Assembly: GCF_000685075.1 (NCBI RefSeq)
Contig: NZ_BAYD01000006.1
Location: 1 to 64,000, forward strand
Direction of reading: 5' to 3'
Origin: Paraburkholderia oxyphila NBRC 105797
Lineage (GTDB): Bacteria > Pseudomonadota > Gammaproteobacteria > Burkholderiales > Burkholderiaceae
DNA length: 64,000 nt
Position numbers and translations under genes: made by a program. Shown here in pieces: positions 1 through 10,342 of the stretch (within the stretch, counting starts at the first letter, position 1; every line of letters starts with the position of its first letter). The notes beneath the pieces were generated by a model, which searched no databases, was not told the origin of the DNA, and saw only the letters and a list, made by a program, of their open reading frames with translations.

Positions 1-1555
1 GACTGAGACGCCGCCGGAGGGCGTCGCCGCCGCGCCGGCGCGCGCGCCGCGCAAGGACGCCGGTGCGAAGAAGGGCCGCCGCGAGCCGGCCGCCGCGGGG
101 CAAGCCAAGCCCGCGCAAGCCGGCAAGCAGGGCGCCAGGAGCGCCGCCGCTGGCAAGGGCGCGAAGGGTGGCAAGGCTCGCGCCGACACGCCCGCTGCCA
201 CGACCGAAGGCGCCCAGGACGATCTGTTCCTGTACGTGACGTCGCCGGCCTTCGACGCCGATAACGGCACGGGCAGTGGCGTGCGCGCACCGATGCTGCG
301 CCGTGGCCGCGTCCAGCAGGAGAAGCGCGTGCTGAGCCCGGACGACGATGCGCCGAAGCTGCACAAGGTGCTGGCCGACGCCGGCATGGGCTCGCGCCGC
401 GACATGGAAGAGCTGATCATCGCGGGGCGCGTGTCCGTGAACGGCGAGCCTGCGCACATCGGCCAGCGCATCTTGCCGACCGACCAGGTCCGCATCAACG
501 GCAAGCCGATCAGGCGCAAGCTGCCGAACAAGCCGCCGCGTGTGCTGCTGTACCACAAGCCGACCGGCGAAATCGTGAGCCACGCGGACCCTGAAGGCCG
601 CCCGTCGGTGTTCGACCGCCTGCCGTCGATGAAGACGGCGAAGTGGCTGGCCGTGGGCCGTCTCGACTTCAACACCGAAGGTCTGTTGATGCTCACGACC
701 TCGGGCGACCTCGCTAACCGGTTCATGCACCCGCGCTACAGCGTGGAGCGCGAATACGCGGTGCGCGTGGTGGGCGAGCTCACCGAAGGCAATCGCCAGA
801 AGCTGCTCAAGGGCGTCGAGCTCGACGACGGCCCGGCGAACTTCCTGCGCATCCGCGACGGCGGTGGCGAGGGCACGAATCACTGGTACCACGTCGCGCT
901 GGCCGAAGGCCGTAACCGCGAAGTGCGCCGCATGTTCGAAGCCGTCGGCCTGATGGTGAGCCGACTGATCCGCACGCGCCACGGCCCGATCGCGCTGCCC
1001 AAGGGCCTCAAGCGCGGCCGCTGGGAGGAGCTCGAGGACAACCAGGTGCGCAGCCTGATGGCGGCGGTCGGCCTGAAGGCGCCGACCGAGGAGAAGGGTG
1101 GCCGCGGCAAGGAACAGGAGCGCCGTCAGCCCGATCCGATGCAAACCTCGATGGGCTTCATCAACCGCGAGCCGGTGCTCAGTTCGCACGGTGCGATGGG
1201 CCAGGCGCGCCAGCCTCGTCAGGGGCAAGGCCAGGGCCGGCGCGGCGCGGCACAGGGCGGCTTTGGCAGCGCGCTGGGCAATTTCGGCGCTGGCGGTGGT
1301 TTTGGCGGCGGGGCGGGCGGCAACCGCAGCAATCGCGGCAACCCCCGCAGCGGCACGCGTGAAGTCGACGGCAACCGCGCACCCAGCGCGGGTCCCGGCG
1401 CGGGCAAGCGTGCGGGCGGCAACGCGAACGGCAACCGCCGTGGGCCGGGCAACAATGCCAACGCCGGCGCCAACCCGAACGGCAACCGTGCGCCGGGCGG
1501 CAACCGCACCGGCGGCCAGCGCGGCACGCCGCGCAACCGTACGCGCGGGCACTGA
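1..1555 (+). CDS. rluB: 23S rRNA pseudouridine synthase RluB (5' end outside window)
   Basis: Isomerises a uridine of 23S rRNA to pseudouridine. The frame is open from base 2, so the gene starts before the window; a GTG at 236 lies inside it. An Ala/Lys/Gly-rich N-terminal extension is followed by an S4 RNA-binding domain (bases about 352-480, [18 protein letters not shown]). The RsuA/RluB catalytic domain follows, with the signature [13 protein letters not shown] (bases 655-693); its Asp is the expected nucleophile. After about base 1090 comes a roughly 150-residue Gly/Asn/Arg-rich, low-complexity tail, probably disordered and RNA-binding. Such tails are usual in Burkholderia RluB. The gene lies in the same direction just upstream of rimP but is separated from it by a promoter. 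Confidence 0.92.
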   Translation, partial: TETPPEGVAAAPARAPRKDAGAKKGRREPAAAGQAKPAQAGKQGARSAAAGKGAKGGKARADTPAATTEGAQDDLFLYVTSPAFDADNGTGSGVRAPMLRRGRVQQEKRVLSPDDDAPKLHKVLADAGMGSRRDMEELIIAGRVSVNGEPAHIGQRILPTDQVRINGKPIRRKLPNKPPRVLLYHKPTGEIVSHADPEGRPSVFDRLPSMKTAKWLAVGRLDFNTEGLLMLTTSGDLANRFMHPRYSVEREYAVRVVGELTEGNRQKLLKGVELDDGPANFLRIRDGGGEGTNHWYHVALAEGRNREVRRMFEAVGLMVSRLIRTRHGPIALPKGLKRGRWEELEDNQVRSLMAAVGLKAPTEEKGGRGKEQERRQPDPMQTSMGFINREPVLSSHGAMGQARQPRQGQGQGRRGAAQGGFGSALGNFGAGGGFGGGAGGNRSNRGNPRSGTREVDGNRAPSAGPGAGKRAGGNANGNRRGPGNNANAGANPNGNRAPGGNRTGGQRGTPRNRTRGH

Positions 1556-1697
1556 GACGCTGTTCGCTGCTTTCCGGTGCAATCAGGTTTGCGCTGGAAA
1601 GCAGCTTGAAAGTGCATAAATGTGCGCGAATGTGCCTGAACGCGCCGCACAATGCCGGGATTTCCCCCGGCACGCGGGGCTCGGCGCCAGCAGCGGT

Positions 1698-1726
1698 TTG
1701 CGTTAAAGCCAAAAAAAAGCTACAAT
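1698..1726 (+). promoter_or_regulatory. sigma-70 promoter of rimP-nusA-infB
   Basis: A -35 box TTGCGT (1698-1703) and a -10 box TACAAT (1721-1726) are separated by 17 bases, which is close to consensus. The start point would be near 1733, leaving a leader of about 265 bases before rimP. Nothing else in this interval looks like a coding gene. Confidence 0.75.
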
Positions 1727-1762
1727 CTCGGAGTCGCTGGGCGTGCGGCTTTTATTTGCGCC

Positions 1763-1818
1763 CCAGGTGCGACCACCTGGCTAAGTGAGAAGATGGGCGT
1801 TTCGCCCATTTTTTTTTG
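1763..1818 (+). terminator. leader hairpins with an intrinsic terminator upstream of rimP (candidate attenuator)
   Basis: Two hairpins lie directly downstream of the promoter. The first pairs CCAGGTG (1763-1769) with CACCTGG (1774-1780). The second pairs ATGGGCG (1793-1799) with CGCCCAT (1803-1809) and runs into ten T residues (1809-1818). Because it follows the predicted start point and precedes rimP, it is placed as an attenuator and not as the rluB terminator, although it could serve both. A rimP leader with a premature terminator is known from enterobacteria; equivalence here is inference. Confidence 0.7.
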
Positions 1819-1997
1819 GTCCGCCCGATTGAGTGTTGCAGATAACTCTTGCAAAAACATCGTCGGCGCCGGACCCGACCTGGATGGCCGTCATCGTGGG
1901 GCAAAGTGCAAGAGCGCGCGCTCACCTGGCGCGCGGCCCGCGAATCCTGAATCACGGAAGTTGCCGGCTCGCTGCGCGAACATCTGGAGTGGGCATT

Positions 1998-2456
1998 GTG
2001 CAACTGACGGAACTGATTGAAACCACGGTCACCGGGCTCGGTTACGAGCTGGTCGACCTCGAGCGCACCGGGCGCGGCATGCTGACCATCTACATCGATC
2101 AGCCCGCGGGTATCGCGATCGAGGACTGCGAGAAGGTCACGCGTCAGCTGCAGCACGTTCTGACGGTCGAGAACATCGACTACGAGCGCCTCGAAGTCTC
2201 GTCGCCCGGCCTCGACCGTCCGCTGAAGAAACTGGCGGACTTCGAACGCTTCGCGGGCTGCGAAGCGGTCATCACGTTGAAAAAGCCATTGGACGGACGG
2301 AAATCGTACCGCGGCATCGTGCATGCCCCGGAAGGCGAGACCATCGGTCTGGAATTCGAAGGGAAGGCGGGTCCTGCGATGCTCGATTTCACGCTCGCGG
2401 ACATCGACAAAGCCCGCCTGATCCCCAAAGTTGACTTTAGGAGCCGCAAACAATGA
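1998..2456 (+). CDS. rimP: Ribosome maturation factor RimP
   Basis: Cytoplasmic 30S subunit maturation protein of 152 residues, the usual length. It contains the conserved RimP stretch [12 protein letters not shown] and, before it, the N-terminal domain ([12 protein letters not shown]). A C-terminal SH3-like domain follows. I chose the GTG start at 1998, which gives the family N-terminus ([16 protein letters not shown]); the frame is open further upstream but that part looks non-coding. The stop overlaps the nusA start (ATGA, 2453-2456), so the two are translationally coupled, as in the conserved rimP-nusA-infB operon. Confidence 0.95.
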   Translation: MQLTELIETTVTGLGYELVDLERTGRGMLTIYIDQPAGIAIEDCEKVTRQLQHVLTVENIDYERLEVSSPGLDRPLKKLADFERFAGCEAVITLKKPLDGRKSYRGIVHAPEGETIGLEFEGKAGPAMLDFTLADIDKARLIPKVDFRSRKQ

Positions 2457-3928
2457 GTCGCGAAGTGTTGATGCTGGTGGATGCGCTGGCACGCGAGAAG
2501 AATGTCGACAAGGACGTGGTGTTTGCCGCCCTTGAAGCGGCGCTTGCGTCAGCCTCCAAGAAACTCTTCGACGAGGATGCGGATATCCGCGTGCATATCG
2601 ACCGCGACAGCGGCGAGCACGAAACGTATCGCCGTTGGCGCGTCGTGCCGGACGAGGCGGGCCTGCAGGAGCCGGACCAGGAAATCCTGCTGTTCGAGGC
2701 ACGCGAGCAGAAGCCTGATGCCGAGATCGACCAGTTCATCGAGCAGCCGGTGCCGTCGGTCGAGTTCGGCCGTATCGGCGCGCAGGCCGCCAAGCAGGTC
2801 ATCCTGCAAAAGGTGCGCGACGCCGAGCGCGAGCAGATCCTGAACGACTTCCTCGAGCGCGGCGAAAGCATCATGACCGGCACGGTCAAGCGCATGGACA
2901 AAGGCAATTTCATCGTCGAGTCGGGCCGTGTCGAAGCGCTGCTGCGCCGCGACCAGCTGATTCCGAAGGAAAACCTGCGCGTGGGCGACCGCGTGCGCGC
3001 CTGGATCGGCAAGGTCGACCGCACCGCGCGCGGCCCGCAGATCGAACTCTCGCGCACGGCGCCCGAGTTCCTGATGAAGCTCTTCGAGATGGAAGTGCCG
3101 GAAATCGAGCAGGGTCTTCTCGAGATCAAGGCTGCGGCGCGCGATCCGGGCGTGCGCGCCAAGATCGGCGTGGTGGCTTACGACAAGCGCATCGATCCGA
3201 TCGGCACCTGTGTCGGTATCCGCGGCTCGCGCGTGCAGGCTGTGCGCAACGAGCTCGGTGGCGAAAACGTCGACATCGTGCTATGGTCGGAGGATCCCGC
3301 CCAGTTCGTGATCGGCGCGCTCGCGCCGGCTGCCGTGCAGTCGATCGTCGTCGACGAAGAAAAGCACGCGATGGACGTCGTGGTCGACGAGAGCGAGCTT
3401 GCGGTCGCCATTGGCCGCAGCGGCCAGAACGTGCGTCTTGCCAGCGAGCTGACCGGCTGGCAGATCAACATCATGACGCCGGACGAATCCGCGCAGAAGC
3501 AGAACCAGGAGCGCACGGTGCTGCGCGACCTGTTCATGGCGCGTCTCGATGTGGACGAGGAAGTCGCCGACATCCTGATCGACGAGGGCTTCACGAGCCT
3601 CGAAGAGATCGCCTACGTGCCGCTCAACGAAATGCTGGAAATCGAGGCGTTCGACGAGGACACCGTGCACGAACTGCGCAACCGCGCACGTGACGCGTTG
3701 CTCACGCAGGCCATCGCGAACGAAGAGAAGGTGGAAAGCGCCGCGCTGGATCTGAAGAGCCTCGACGGCATGGACCCGGACCTGCTGGCGAAGCTGGCGC
3801 AACACGAGGTTCACACCCGCGACGAGCTCGCCGAGCTGGCCGTGGACGAACTTACCGAAATGACGGGAATGGAAGAGGACGCCGCCAAGGCGTTGATCAT
3901 GAAAGCGCGCGAGCACTGGTTCCAGTGA
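2453..3928 (+). CDS. nusA: Transcription termination/antitermination protein NusA
   Basis: RNA polymerase-associated elongation factor of 491 residues that controls pausing, termination and antitermination. Domain order is complete: N-terminal polymerase-binding domain (1 to about 135), S1 domain (about 138-205, [20 protein letters not shown]), two KH domains (about 205-345, including [17 protein letters not shown] and [18 protein letters not shown]), then two C-terminal acidic helix-hairpin-helix repeats (about 365-490). It overlaps the end of rimP by four bases and is followed by infB after 164 bases. Confidence 0.97.
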   Translation: MSREVLMLVDALAREKNVDKDVVFAALEAALASASKKLFDEDADIRVHIDRDSGEHETYRRWRVVPDEAGLQEPDQEILLFEAREQKPDAEIDQFIEQPVPSVEFGRIGAQAAKQVILQKVRDAEREQILNDFLERGESIMTGTVKRMDKGNFIVESGRVEALLRRDQLIPKENLRVGDRVRAWIGKVDRTARGPQIELSRTAPEFLMKLFEMEVPEIEQGLLEIKAAARDPGVRAKIGVVAYDKRIDPIGTCVGIRGSRVQAVRNELGGENVDIVLWSEDPAQFVIGALAPAAVQSIVVDEEKHAMDVVVDESELAVAIGRSGQNVRLASELTGWQINIMTPDESAQKQNQERTVLRDLFMARLDVDEEVADILIDEGFTSLEEIAYVPLNEMLEIEAFDEDTVHELRNRARDALLTQAIANEEKVESAALDLKSLDGMDPDLLAKLAQHEVHTRDELAELAVDELTEMTGMEEDAAKALIMKAREHWFQ

Positions 3929-4092
3929 CCTGGCAACAGGCACGGAACCCGGGCGCGACGAGCAGGAAGCGACCATGACCCACTGAACTTATCGCGGCCG
4001 CCCCGCTAGCCGGTAGCACAGGCGCGGGGCACACGGTGCCGCATGAAACGATGTCAACCGCAAGGAATCGGTCCTTGCATTAAGAGGAATGA

Positions 4093-7053
4093 ATGGCGAG
4101 TAACAACGTAGCCCAATTTGCCGCGGAACTGAAAATGCCGGCTGGCGTGCTGCTGGAGCAGCTGCAGGCGGCGGGCGTCACGAAAGCGAGCGAAGCCGAC
4201 TCCTTGTCTGAAACGGACAAGGCGCGTCTGCTCGACCACTTGCGCAAGTCTCACGGCTCGACTGATGCAGACAAGCGCAAGATCACGCTGACGAAACGGC
4301 ATACGTCGGAAATCAAGCAATCCGATTCGACGGGTAAGGCTCGCACCATTCAGGTCGAGGTGCGCAAGAAGCGCACCTTCGTCCGCCGCGACGAGTCCGC
4401 CGAGCAGGCGGACGCATCGAATCATGCCGCCGACGCAGCCGCTGCCGCCGAAGAGGCGGAGCTGCAGCGCCGCGAAGAGGAAGCGCGCCGCGAGGCCGAG
4501 CTGCTCGAGCGTCAGGCTCAGGAGCTCAAGGAGCGCCAGGAGCGTCTCGCGCGTGAAGAATCGGAGCGCCGTGCGCGCGAAGAGGCCGCCGAGGCCGAAC
4601 GCCGCCGCGCCGAGGAAGAAGCCTCGCAGAAGAAGGCCGCAGCCGACGCCGCCGCGCGTGAGTTGGCTGCGCAGGCCGTAGCTGCGCAACGCAACGCTGA
4701 GAGCGAAGCGACGAAGGAAGTGAAGCAACAACAAGACCAGCAGGACGAGCAGCGCGCCGCAGCCGTGCGCGCCGCACAGCGCGAAGCAGCCCAGAAGGCC
4801 GAAGCCGCCGCGCGCGAGGCCGCCGAGAAGGCGCAGAAGGAACAGGAAGAAATCGCTCGCCGCCGCGCGGCTGCTGAAGCCGAAGCGCGCGCGATCCGCG
4901 AGATGATGAACACGCCGCGCAAGGCGCAGGTGAAGGCGGTCGAGCCGCCCAAGCCCGTCGAGCCGCCCAAGCCCGCCGAAGCCAAGGGCACGCTGCACAA
5001 GCCGGCGCGTCCGGAAGGCGCCGCGGCACGTCCGGCAGCCGGCGGTGCGGGCGCGAAGAAGCCCGCCACGGCGGCAGCGCCCTCGACGAGCGCACCGGGT
5101 GCAGGCGCGGGCGATCGCAACAAGAAGCCGGGCGCAGGCAAGGGCGGCTGGCAGGACGACGCAGCGAAGCGCCGCGGGATCAAGACGCGCGGCGACTCGT
5201 CGGGCGGCGTCGACCGCGGCTGGCGCGGCGGTCCGAAGGGCCGTGGCCGTCACCAGGACAACAGCTCGACGTTCCAGGCGCCGACCGAGCCGATCGTGCG
5301 TGAAGTGCACGTGCCGGAAACCATCACGGTGGCCGATCTCGCGCACAAGATGTCGGTGAAGGCCTCGGAAGTCATCAAGGTAATGATGAAGATGGGCCAG
5401 ATGGTCACCATCAACCAGATGCTCGACCAGGAAACGGCGATGATCATCGTCGAGGAACTCGGCCACCGTGCGGTTGCCGCGAAGCTCGACGATCCGGAAG
5501 CGCTGCTGGTCGAAGGCCAGTCCACGGCGACGGACGCCGAGCAACTGCCGCGTCCGCCGGTCGTCACCGTCATGGGTCACGTCGACCACGGCAAGACCTC
5601 GCTGCTCGACTACATCCGCCGCGCCAAGGTCGCAGCGGGCGAAGCGGGCGGCATTACGCAGCACATCGGCGCTTACCACGTCGAAACGCCGCGTGGCGTC
5701 ATCACGTTCCTCGACACGCCGGGTCACGAGGCCTTCACGGCCATGCGTGCACGCGGTGCGAAGGCAACCGACATCGTCATTCTGGTGGTCGCGGCCGACG
5801 ACGGCGTGATGCCGCAGACGAAGGAAGCCATCTCGCACGCGAAGGCGGCGGGTGTGCCGCTCGTCGTGGCGATCAACAAGATCGACAAGCCCGATGCGAA
5901 CCCCGAGCGCGTGAAGCAGGAGCTCGTCGCCGAAGGCGTCGTGCCGGAAGAGTACGGGGGCGATTCGCCGTTCGTGCCGGTGTCGGCGAAGACTGGCGCG
6001 GGCATCGACGATCTGCTCGAAAACGTGCTGCTGCAGGCCGAAGTGCTGGAACTGACGGCACCGGTCGAAGCGCCGGCCAAGGGCCTCGTGATCGAAGCGA
6101 AGCTCGACAAGGGTAAGGGTCCGGTTGCGACCATTCTCGTGCAGTCGGGCACGCTCAACCGCGGCGACGTGGTGCTCGCAGGCACGGCTTATGGCCGTGT
6201 GCGCGCGATGCTCGACGAAACCGGCAAGCCCACGAAGGAAGCGGGCCCGTCGATTCCGGTCGAGATCCAGGGTCTCTCGGAAGTGCCGGGCGCCGGCGAA
6301 GAAGTCATCGTCCTGCCGGACGAGCGCAAGGCGCGCGAAATCGCGCTGTTCCGTCAAGGCAAGTTCCGCGACGTCAAGCTCGCCAAGCAGCAGGCTGCGA
6401 AGCTCGAAAACATGCTCGAGCAGATGGGCGAAGGCGAAGTGCAGAACCTGCCGCTCATCGTCAAGGCCGACGTGCAGGGCTCGCAGGAAGCGCTGGTACA
6501 CGCGCTCCTCAAGCTCTCGACGAGCGAAGTGCGCGTGCAGATCGTGCACGCCGCAGTGGGTGGCATCAGCGAAAGCGACGTCAACCTGGCGACGGCTTCG
6601 AAGGCGGTCATCATCGGCTTCAACACGCGTGCCGACGCATTGGCGCGCAAGCTGGCCGAGACCAACGGCGTGGACATCCGCTACTACAACATCATCTATG
6701 ACGCAGTGGATGAGGTGAAGGCGGCGATGTCGGGCATGCTGGCGCCGGAAAAGCGCGAAGTCATCACCGGCATGGTCGAAGTGCGCCAGGTCTTCAAGGT
6801 GCCGAAGGTCGGCTCGGTGGCCGGCTGTATGGTCACGGACGGTATCGTCAAGCGTTCGTCGTCGGTGCGCGTGCTGCGCAACAACGTGGTCATCCACACC
6901 GGCGAGCTCGATTCGCTCAAGCGCTTCAAGGACGACGTCAAGGAAGTCAAGCAAGGCTTCGAGTGCGGTATGTCGATCAAGAACTTCAACGACATCGTCG
7001 AAGGCGACCAGTTCGAAGTGTTCGAGATCACCGAAGTCGCGCGTACGCTGTAA
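4093..7053 (+). CDS. infB: Translation initiation factor IF-2
   Basis: GTPase of 986 residues that places initiator fMet-tRNA on the 30S subunit. It has a small N-terminal domain (1-50), then a long Ala/Glu/Arg-rich charged helical linker to about residue 300, a Gly/Pro-rich segment, the IF2 N-terminal domain 2 near 400, and the G domain. G-domain motifs are GHVDHGKT (about 494-501), DTPGHE (about 541-546) and NKID (about 595-598), followed by domains II to IV to the end. The start ATG is preceded by GAGG, and a small hairpin (GCAAGG...CCTTGC, 4060-4078) sits just upstream of that site. Length is normal for a beta-proteobacterium. Confidence 0.97.
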   Translation: MASNNVAQFAAELKMPAGVLLEQLQAAGVTKASEADSLSETDKARLLDHLRKSHGSTDADKRKITLTKRHTSEIKQSDSTGKARTIQVEVRKKRTFVRRDESAEQADASNHAADAAAAAEEAELQRREEEARREAELLERQAQELKERQERLAREESERRAREEAAEAERRRAEEEASQKKAAADAAARELAAQAVAAQRNAESEATKEVKQQQDQQDEQRAAAVRAAQREAAQKAEAAAREAAEKAQKEQEEIARRRAAAEAEARAIREMMNTPRKAQVKAVEPPKPVEPPKPAEAKGTLHKPARPEGAAARPAAGGAGAKKPATAAAPSTSAPGAGAGDRNKKPGAGKGGWQDDAAKRRGIKTRGDSSGGVDRGWRGGPKGRGRHQDNSSTFQAPTEPIVREVHVPETITVADLAHKMSVKASEVIKVMMKMGQMVTINQMLDQETAMIIVEELGHRAVAAKLDDPEALLVEGQSTATDAEQLPRPPVVTVMGHVDHGKTSLLDYIRRAKVAAGEAGGITQHIGAYHVETPRGVITFLDTPGHEAFTAMRARGAKATDIVILVVAADDGVMPQTKEAISHAKAAGVPLVVAINKIDKPDANPERVKQELVAEGVVPEEYGGDSPFVPVSAKTGAGIDDLLENVLLQAEVLELTAPVEAPAKGLVIEAKLDKGKGPVATILVQSGTLNRGDVVLAGTAYGRVRAMLDETGKPTKEAGPSIPVEIQGLSEVPGAGEEVIVLPDERKAREIALFRQGKFRDVKLAKQQAAKLENMLEQMGEGEVQNLPLIVKADVQGSQEALVHALLKLSTSEVRVQIVHAAVGGISESDVNLATASKAVIIGFNTRADALARKLAETNGVDIRYYNIIYDAVDEVKAAMSGMLAPEKREVITGMVEVRQVFKVPKVGSVAGCMVTDGIVKRSSSVRVLRNNVVIHTGELDSLKRFKDDVKEVKQGFECGMSIKNFNDIVEGDQFEVFEITEVARTL

Positions 7054-7115
7054 CACAGCGGCGCACGCGGGCGGGTTTCAGACCGCCCGCGAGCTGAGCC
7101 GCGGGTTTGCCGATA

Positions 7116-7157
7116 ACGGGCGGGGCAGGCGCTGGCCAGCCCCGCCCGTTTTGTTTT
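7116..7157 (+). terminator. intrinsic terminator between infB and rbfA
   Basis: An 11-base perfect stem (ACGGGCGGGGC 7116-7126 with GCCCCGCCCGT 7139-7149) is followed by TTTTGTTTTT. It separates infB from rbfA, so rbfA-truB are read either by read-through or from a weak promoter between 7157 and 7237. Confidence 0.8.
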
Positions 7158-7236
7158 TGCGCGGCGGTTTCTTCATCGATGGACGAAATGGACGAAACGC
7201 CGCCTGATTGCCTCGTAGAAAAGAGGTGGAACCATC

Positions 7237-7626
7237 ATGCCGAAAAAACGTACTTCCCCGAATCGCAACGCGCAGATCGCCGACCAGATCCAGCGCGATC
7301 TGTCCGAGTTGATGCGCGAAGTGAAGGATCCGCGCATCGGACTCGTGACGATCCAGAGCGTAGAGCTCACGCCCGACTACGCGCACGCGAAGGTCTACTT
7401 CACGACCCTCACGGGAGATCCGAAGACCACCCAGGAAGCGCTCAATCACGCCGCGGGCCATTTGCACAATCTGCTGTTCAAGCGCCTGCACATCCACACC
7501 GTGCCGACGCTGCATTTCCACTACGACCAGTCGATCGAAAAGGGTGTTGAGATGTCGCGTCTCATCGACGAGGCGAACGCGACGCGTGCAAAGGACGACG
7601 ACCAGGACGATCCGCAGGACGCCTGA
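7237..7626 (+). CDS. rbfA: 30S ribosome-binding factor RbfA
   Basis: Single KH-like-domain protein of 129 residues that binds the 5' helix of 16S rRNA during late 30S maturation and cold adaptation. Family features seen are an N-terminal basic helix ([18 protein letters not shown]), the strand segment [19 protein letters not shown], and the motif [14 protein letters not shown]. The C-terminus is short and acidic ([13 protein letters not shown]). An AGAGGTGG ribosome-binding site lies just upstream. It precedes truB, as usual. Confidence 0.95.
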   Translation: MPKKRTSPNRNAQIADQIQRDLSELMREVKDPRIGLVTIQSVELTPDYAHAKVYFTTLTGDPKTTQEALNHAAGHLHNLLFKRLHIHTVPTLHFHYDQSIEKGVEMSRLIDEANATRAKDDDQDDPQDA

Positions 7627-7702
7627 GCCGCCACGCCAAACCGGCGCACGCGCAAGTTTCATGCTGCACGCCGCCAGGCGCTGCGCGCGTCCGAACTCCG
7701 AT

Positions 7703-8662
7703 ATGACTGCACCTTCCAAGACTCCTCAAGGCGCGGCCCGACCAAAGGTGCCGCGCCGCCTGCTCGACGGCGTGCTCCTGCTGGACAAGCCGCTTGGCCT
7801 GTCCAGCAACGACGCGCTGATCCGCGCGAAACGCCTCTTTCGCGTGAAGAAGGCGGGCCATACCGGCACGCTCGATCCGCTCGCCACGGGCCTCTTGCCG
7901 CTGTGCTTCGGCGAGGCGACCAAGTTCTCGCAGGACTTGCTCGACGCCGACAAGACCTATGAGGCGACCATGCGCCTCGGCATCCGCACCGCGACGGGCG
8001 ACGCCGAAAGCGAAGCCATCGAGACGCGCGAAGTGCGTTGCGACGAAGCCGCCGTGCGCGAGGCGATGGCGAAGTTCGTCGGCGAGATCGTGCAGGTGCC
8101 GCCGATGTATTCGGCGCTCAAGCGCGACGGCAAGCCGCTCTACGAATACGCGCGCGCGGGCCAGACGGTCGAGCGCGAAGGGCGCCAGGTGACGATCCTC
8201 GCGCTGGAGATGATCGCTTGCGCGCTGCCCGACGTGATGTTTCGCGTCACGTGCAGCAAGGGCACTTATGTGCGCACGCTTGCCGAGGACATCGGCGAGG
8301 CGCTCGGCTGCGGAGCGCATCTCGTGATGCTGCGGCGCACGGGCGTGGGCGCGCTCACGCTCGAGCACGCCGTGACGCTGGACGCGCTCACGGCCGCCGA
8401 CGAGCCTGCGCGCGACGCATGGCTGCAGCCCGTGGACGCGCTGCTTTCCACGTTTCCCGCCGTGACGCTGAATGCCGAGGCGGCCCGCCGGTTCACGCAT
8501 GGCCAGCGCCTGCCGCTCAATGAGCTCACGCTCGATCGTACGGCGTGCGAAGCGGCCGATCGCGTGCGCGTCTATGGAGAAGAGGGGCGCTTGCTTGGCG
8601 TCGCGAAGGCGGGCAATGGCGTGCTCGCGCCGGAGCGGCTGGTGGTGAGCGGCGCGGCTTGA
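7703..8662 (+). CDS. truB: tRNA pseudouridine(55) synthase TruB
   Basis: Makes pseudouridine 55 in the T-loop of tRNAs. 319 residues from ATG 7703; the frame is open upstream but the family N-terminus (LLDGVLLLDKPLGLSSNDAL) fits this start. The catalytic motif GHTGTLDPLATGLLP is present with the nucleophile Asp58, as are the later motifs QVPPMYSALKRDGKPLYEYAR and CSKGTYVRTLAEDIG. It ends the conserved block; in Burkholderia genomes known to me typA follows, but here accessory DNA begins. Confidence 0.95.
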   Translation: MTAPSKTPQGAARPKVPRRLLDGVLLLDKPLGLSSNDALIRAKRLFRVKKAGHTGTLDPLATGLLPLCFGEATKFSQDLLDADKTYEATMRLGIRTATGDAESEAIETREVRCDEAAVREAMAKFVGEIVQVPPMYSALKRDGKPLYEYARAGQTVEREGRQVTILALEMIACALPDVMFRVTCSKGTYVRTLAEDIGEALGCGAHLVMLRRTGVGALTLEHAVTLDALTAADEPARDAWLQPVDALLSTFPAVTLNAEAARRFTHGQRLPLNELTLDRTACEAADRVRVYGEEGRLLGVAKAGNGVLAPERLVVSGAA

Positions 8663-8751
8663 TTCGCGTTGCGCGCCTCGCAAGAGACTACGCGCTAGAG
8701 ATGAAAAAAATGGCACGCCGGTGATGGCCTATGCGGCATAAAAACACTACT

Positions 8752-8783
8752 AATCATTGTGTGAGTGAGTACCAACAATGATT
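8752..8783. repeat. 9-bp inverted repeat downstream of truB
   Basis: AATCATTGT (8752-8760) and ACAATGATT (8775-8783) form perfect arms around a 14-base loop, in an AT-rich stretch unlike the flanking GC-rich genes. There is no T-run, so it is not a standard terminator. It could be a remnant of an integration or recombination site, but no matching copy was seen elsewhere in the window. Apart from this and the terminator at 8814, the interval 8663-9004 shows no gene. Confidence 0.5.
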
Positions 8784-8813
8784 TGAGCTATTTTTATTTC
8801 TAGTAAGTCTACT

Positions 8814-8846
8814 AATGGCCACAGCCACCGCTGCGGCCATTTTTTC
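8814..8846 (+). terminator. intrinsic terminator of the rbfA-truB unit
   Basis: AATGGCC (8814-8820) pairs with GGCCATT (8835-8841), and the hairpin ends in a T-rich run at 8840-8845. It lies about 150 bases after the truB stop. Confidence 0.65.
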
Positions 8847-9054
8847 TTCAAGCATTCCCAGCGAAGGCAGTAGCCAATGACCACCGCCCACCTAGGATCG
8901 AGCCTGCTGGGTCGGGTATTCGGCCTTCGTGGATTCGTCGGGCTGGCGAGTCAAGCACTGTGATCGGGGATCGTGACGGCGGTTGCGCCCGGCGAATAAA
9001 AAAAGACGACCGACATGATGGGACCCTAAAATAGTCGTCCGCATCGGCGTTAGA

Positions 9055-9570
9055 TTACCGCCGCTCCCACCTGATGGGCCCAATTCGATGCAGTTCCTGC
9101 ATCAGGCGGCGCCGCAGCCGACCCAACGACTTGCGTGCTTCCTCGACGGTCGCATGGTCCTTCTGCAGGTGCCAGTAGCTCTCCGCAGCAATCGCCTTGA
9201 GTTCAGAGAGGGCGTAACGGCCCGTCTGCACCTCAAGCGCGAGGCGACCTACCTCATCTCGTGGATGCCGGTTCCAGATGCGTCTTAACTCATCGTCGAG
9301 CGGAGTGATGAACGGTGGCAGGCCGTATCGGCATCGTTCGGCGCGCACCCGGCGCTCGCGATGCCACGGTAGGTCGGCAGCAGGTGGGTCCACCGCTGGG
9401 CCGACCGAATGCATCCGGTCTCGCTTCGTATGCTCGAGCCGGTACACGCACATGTCGTAGGCGTACCAGTCGGACCGGGCCTCCTCATCGGTAAGCCATA
9501 TTGGCGTGGGTACGAAGCGGGCCTTGACCTCGTCCCAGACTGCCCACTTGTATTCCCAAACCGGCTCCAT
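9055..9570 (-). CDS. SOS-controlled protein of unknown function (171 aa)
   Basis: I do not recognise this protein. From the ATG at 9570 it is 171 residues long, soluble, Trp/Tyr/Arg-rich, without signal peptide or membrane segment. The first half is aromatic (WEYKWAVWDEV, DWYAYDMCVYRLEH) and the C-terminal third is a basic amphipathic helix region (VEEARKSLGRLRRRLMQEL). Start choice: the ATG at 9570 is only 14 bases from a perfect LexA box (9584-9603); the longer open frame would run through that box. It is divergent from a SRAP gene and should be DNA-damage-induced with it. A weak hairpin with a T-run (minus strand, 9039-8998) could end the transcript. Confidence 0.7.
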   Translation of the reverse strand: MEPVWEYKWAVWDEVKARFVPTPIWLTDEEARSDWYAYDMCVYRLEHTKRDRMHSVGPAVDPPAADLPWHRERRVRAERCRYGLPPFITPLDDELRRIWNRHPRDEVGRLALEVQTGRYALSELKAIAAESYWHLQKDHATVEEARKSLGRLRRRLMQELHRIGPIRWERR

Positions 9571-9573
9571 GAC

Positions 9574-9603
9574 CTGACAAAAATACTGTATGGATGTACA
9601 GTA
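9574..9603 (+). promoter_or_regulatory. LexA (SOS) box overlapping divergent promoters
   Basis: TACTGTATGGATGTACAGTA (9584-9603) matches the CTGT-N8-ACAG SOS box with both TA flanks. It overlaps a forward promoter with -35 CTGACA (9574-9579), 17-base spacer and -10 TACAGT (9597-9602), so LexA binding would block it. The reverse-strand gene starts 14 bases away, so the same site should repress both directions. Confidence 0.88.
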
Positions 9604-9658
9604 TATCCCGTAGCGCAAGTAGACGGGCAAGATACTTCGGCCTCGACGGAGGGACCCT

Positions 9659-10342
9659 ATGTGCACGAACTATGCGGCGGCGCGCCGCGACCGGATATTC
9701 AAGCAGTTCGGCGTTGAACCGCCCGATAGCCCGTGGCGAGACGAGGTGTACAAGGGCTATCCGGCACCAATTATCAGGCGCGTGGCCGACGCTGAAAGAG
9801 CCGACGTCGCAACGTTCGGAATGGTGCCGCGCAAGCATATTCCGCCCGGGGTCCGTGTCTTCGACACAATGAACGCGCGCGCGGAAACGGTTGGCGAGAA
9901 GCGTAGCTTCAGCGGTGCGTGGAAGCGGCTGCAGTTGTGCCTCATCCCGTGCGAAGCGTTTTACGAGCCCAATTACGAAAGCGGGAAAGCTGTGCGGTGG
10001 AGCATTGCCATGGCCTCAGGCGAACCATTCGCAATTGCCGGGCTATGGCGCGAGTGGGATGAAGGCGCCGATGGCAAGGCGCTTTCGTTCACCATGCTGA
10101 CCGTCAATTCAAATGAGCATCCGCTCATGAAGCGCTTCCACAAACCGGGTGACGAGAAGCGCTCCGTCGTCATTGTGCGACCGACCGACTATGAGAACTG
10201 GCTCGGCAGTAACTCAACGGATGAAGCACGTTCCTTCCTGAATCTCTTCCCTGCCGAGCTGATGCAGGCCGAGGCGTTCCCCTCGCCGCCGCGTGCGCCA
10301 AAGAGGACTACGAACGCGCCGAAAATGGAAGCCTCGAAATGA
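9659..10342 (+). CDS. yedK: SOS response-associated peptidase family protein (YedK/HMCES type)
   Basis: SRAP-domain protein of 227 residues. The family forms a covalent crosslink with abasic sites in single-stranded DNA through Cys2 and so shields them from breakage. Visible key residues are Cys2 (MCTNYA), Asn72 and Arg74 (TMNARAET), Glu99 (IPCEAFYEP) and His161 (MKRFHKP). All catalytic positions are therefore kept, although the start reads MCTNYA and not the common MCGR. A LexA box lies 55 bases upstream of the start. The stop overlaps the next gene (ATGA at 10339-10342), forming a two-gene SOS unit. Confidence 0.88.
   Translation: MCTNYAAARRDRIFKQFGVEPPDSPWRDEVYKGYPAPIIRRVADAERADVATFGMVPRKHIPPGVRVFDTMNARAETVGEKRSFSGAWKRLQLCLIPCEAFYEPNYESGKAVRWSIAMASGEPFAIAGLWREWDEGADGKALSFTMLTVNSNEHPLMKRFHKPGDEKRSVVIVRPTDYENWLGSNSTDEARSFLNLFPAELMQAEAFPSPPRAPKRTTNAPKMEASK

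Noticed and set aside
1179..1712. Cys/Arg-rich minus-strand frame opposite the rluB tail
   Set aside because: Mirror of the repetitive Gly/Arg codons; no independent support.
4054..7056. A 1000-residue open frame on the minus strand opposite infB
   Set aside because: Arg/His/Leu-rich low-complexity translation of the reverse strand of a GC-rich conserved gene; no start signal or family. Shadow of infB.
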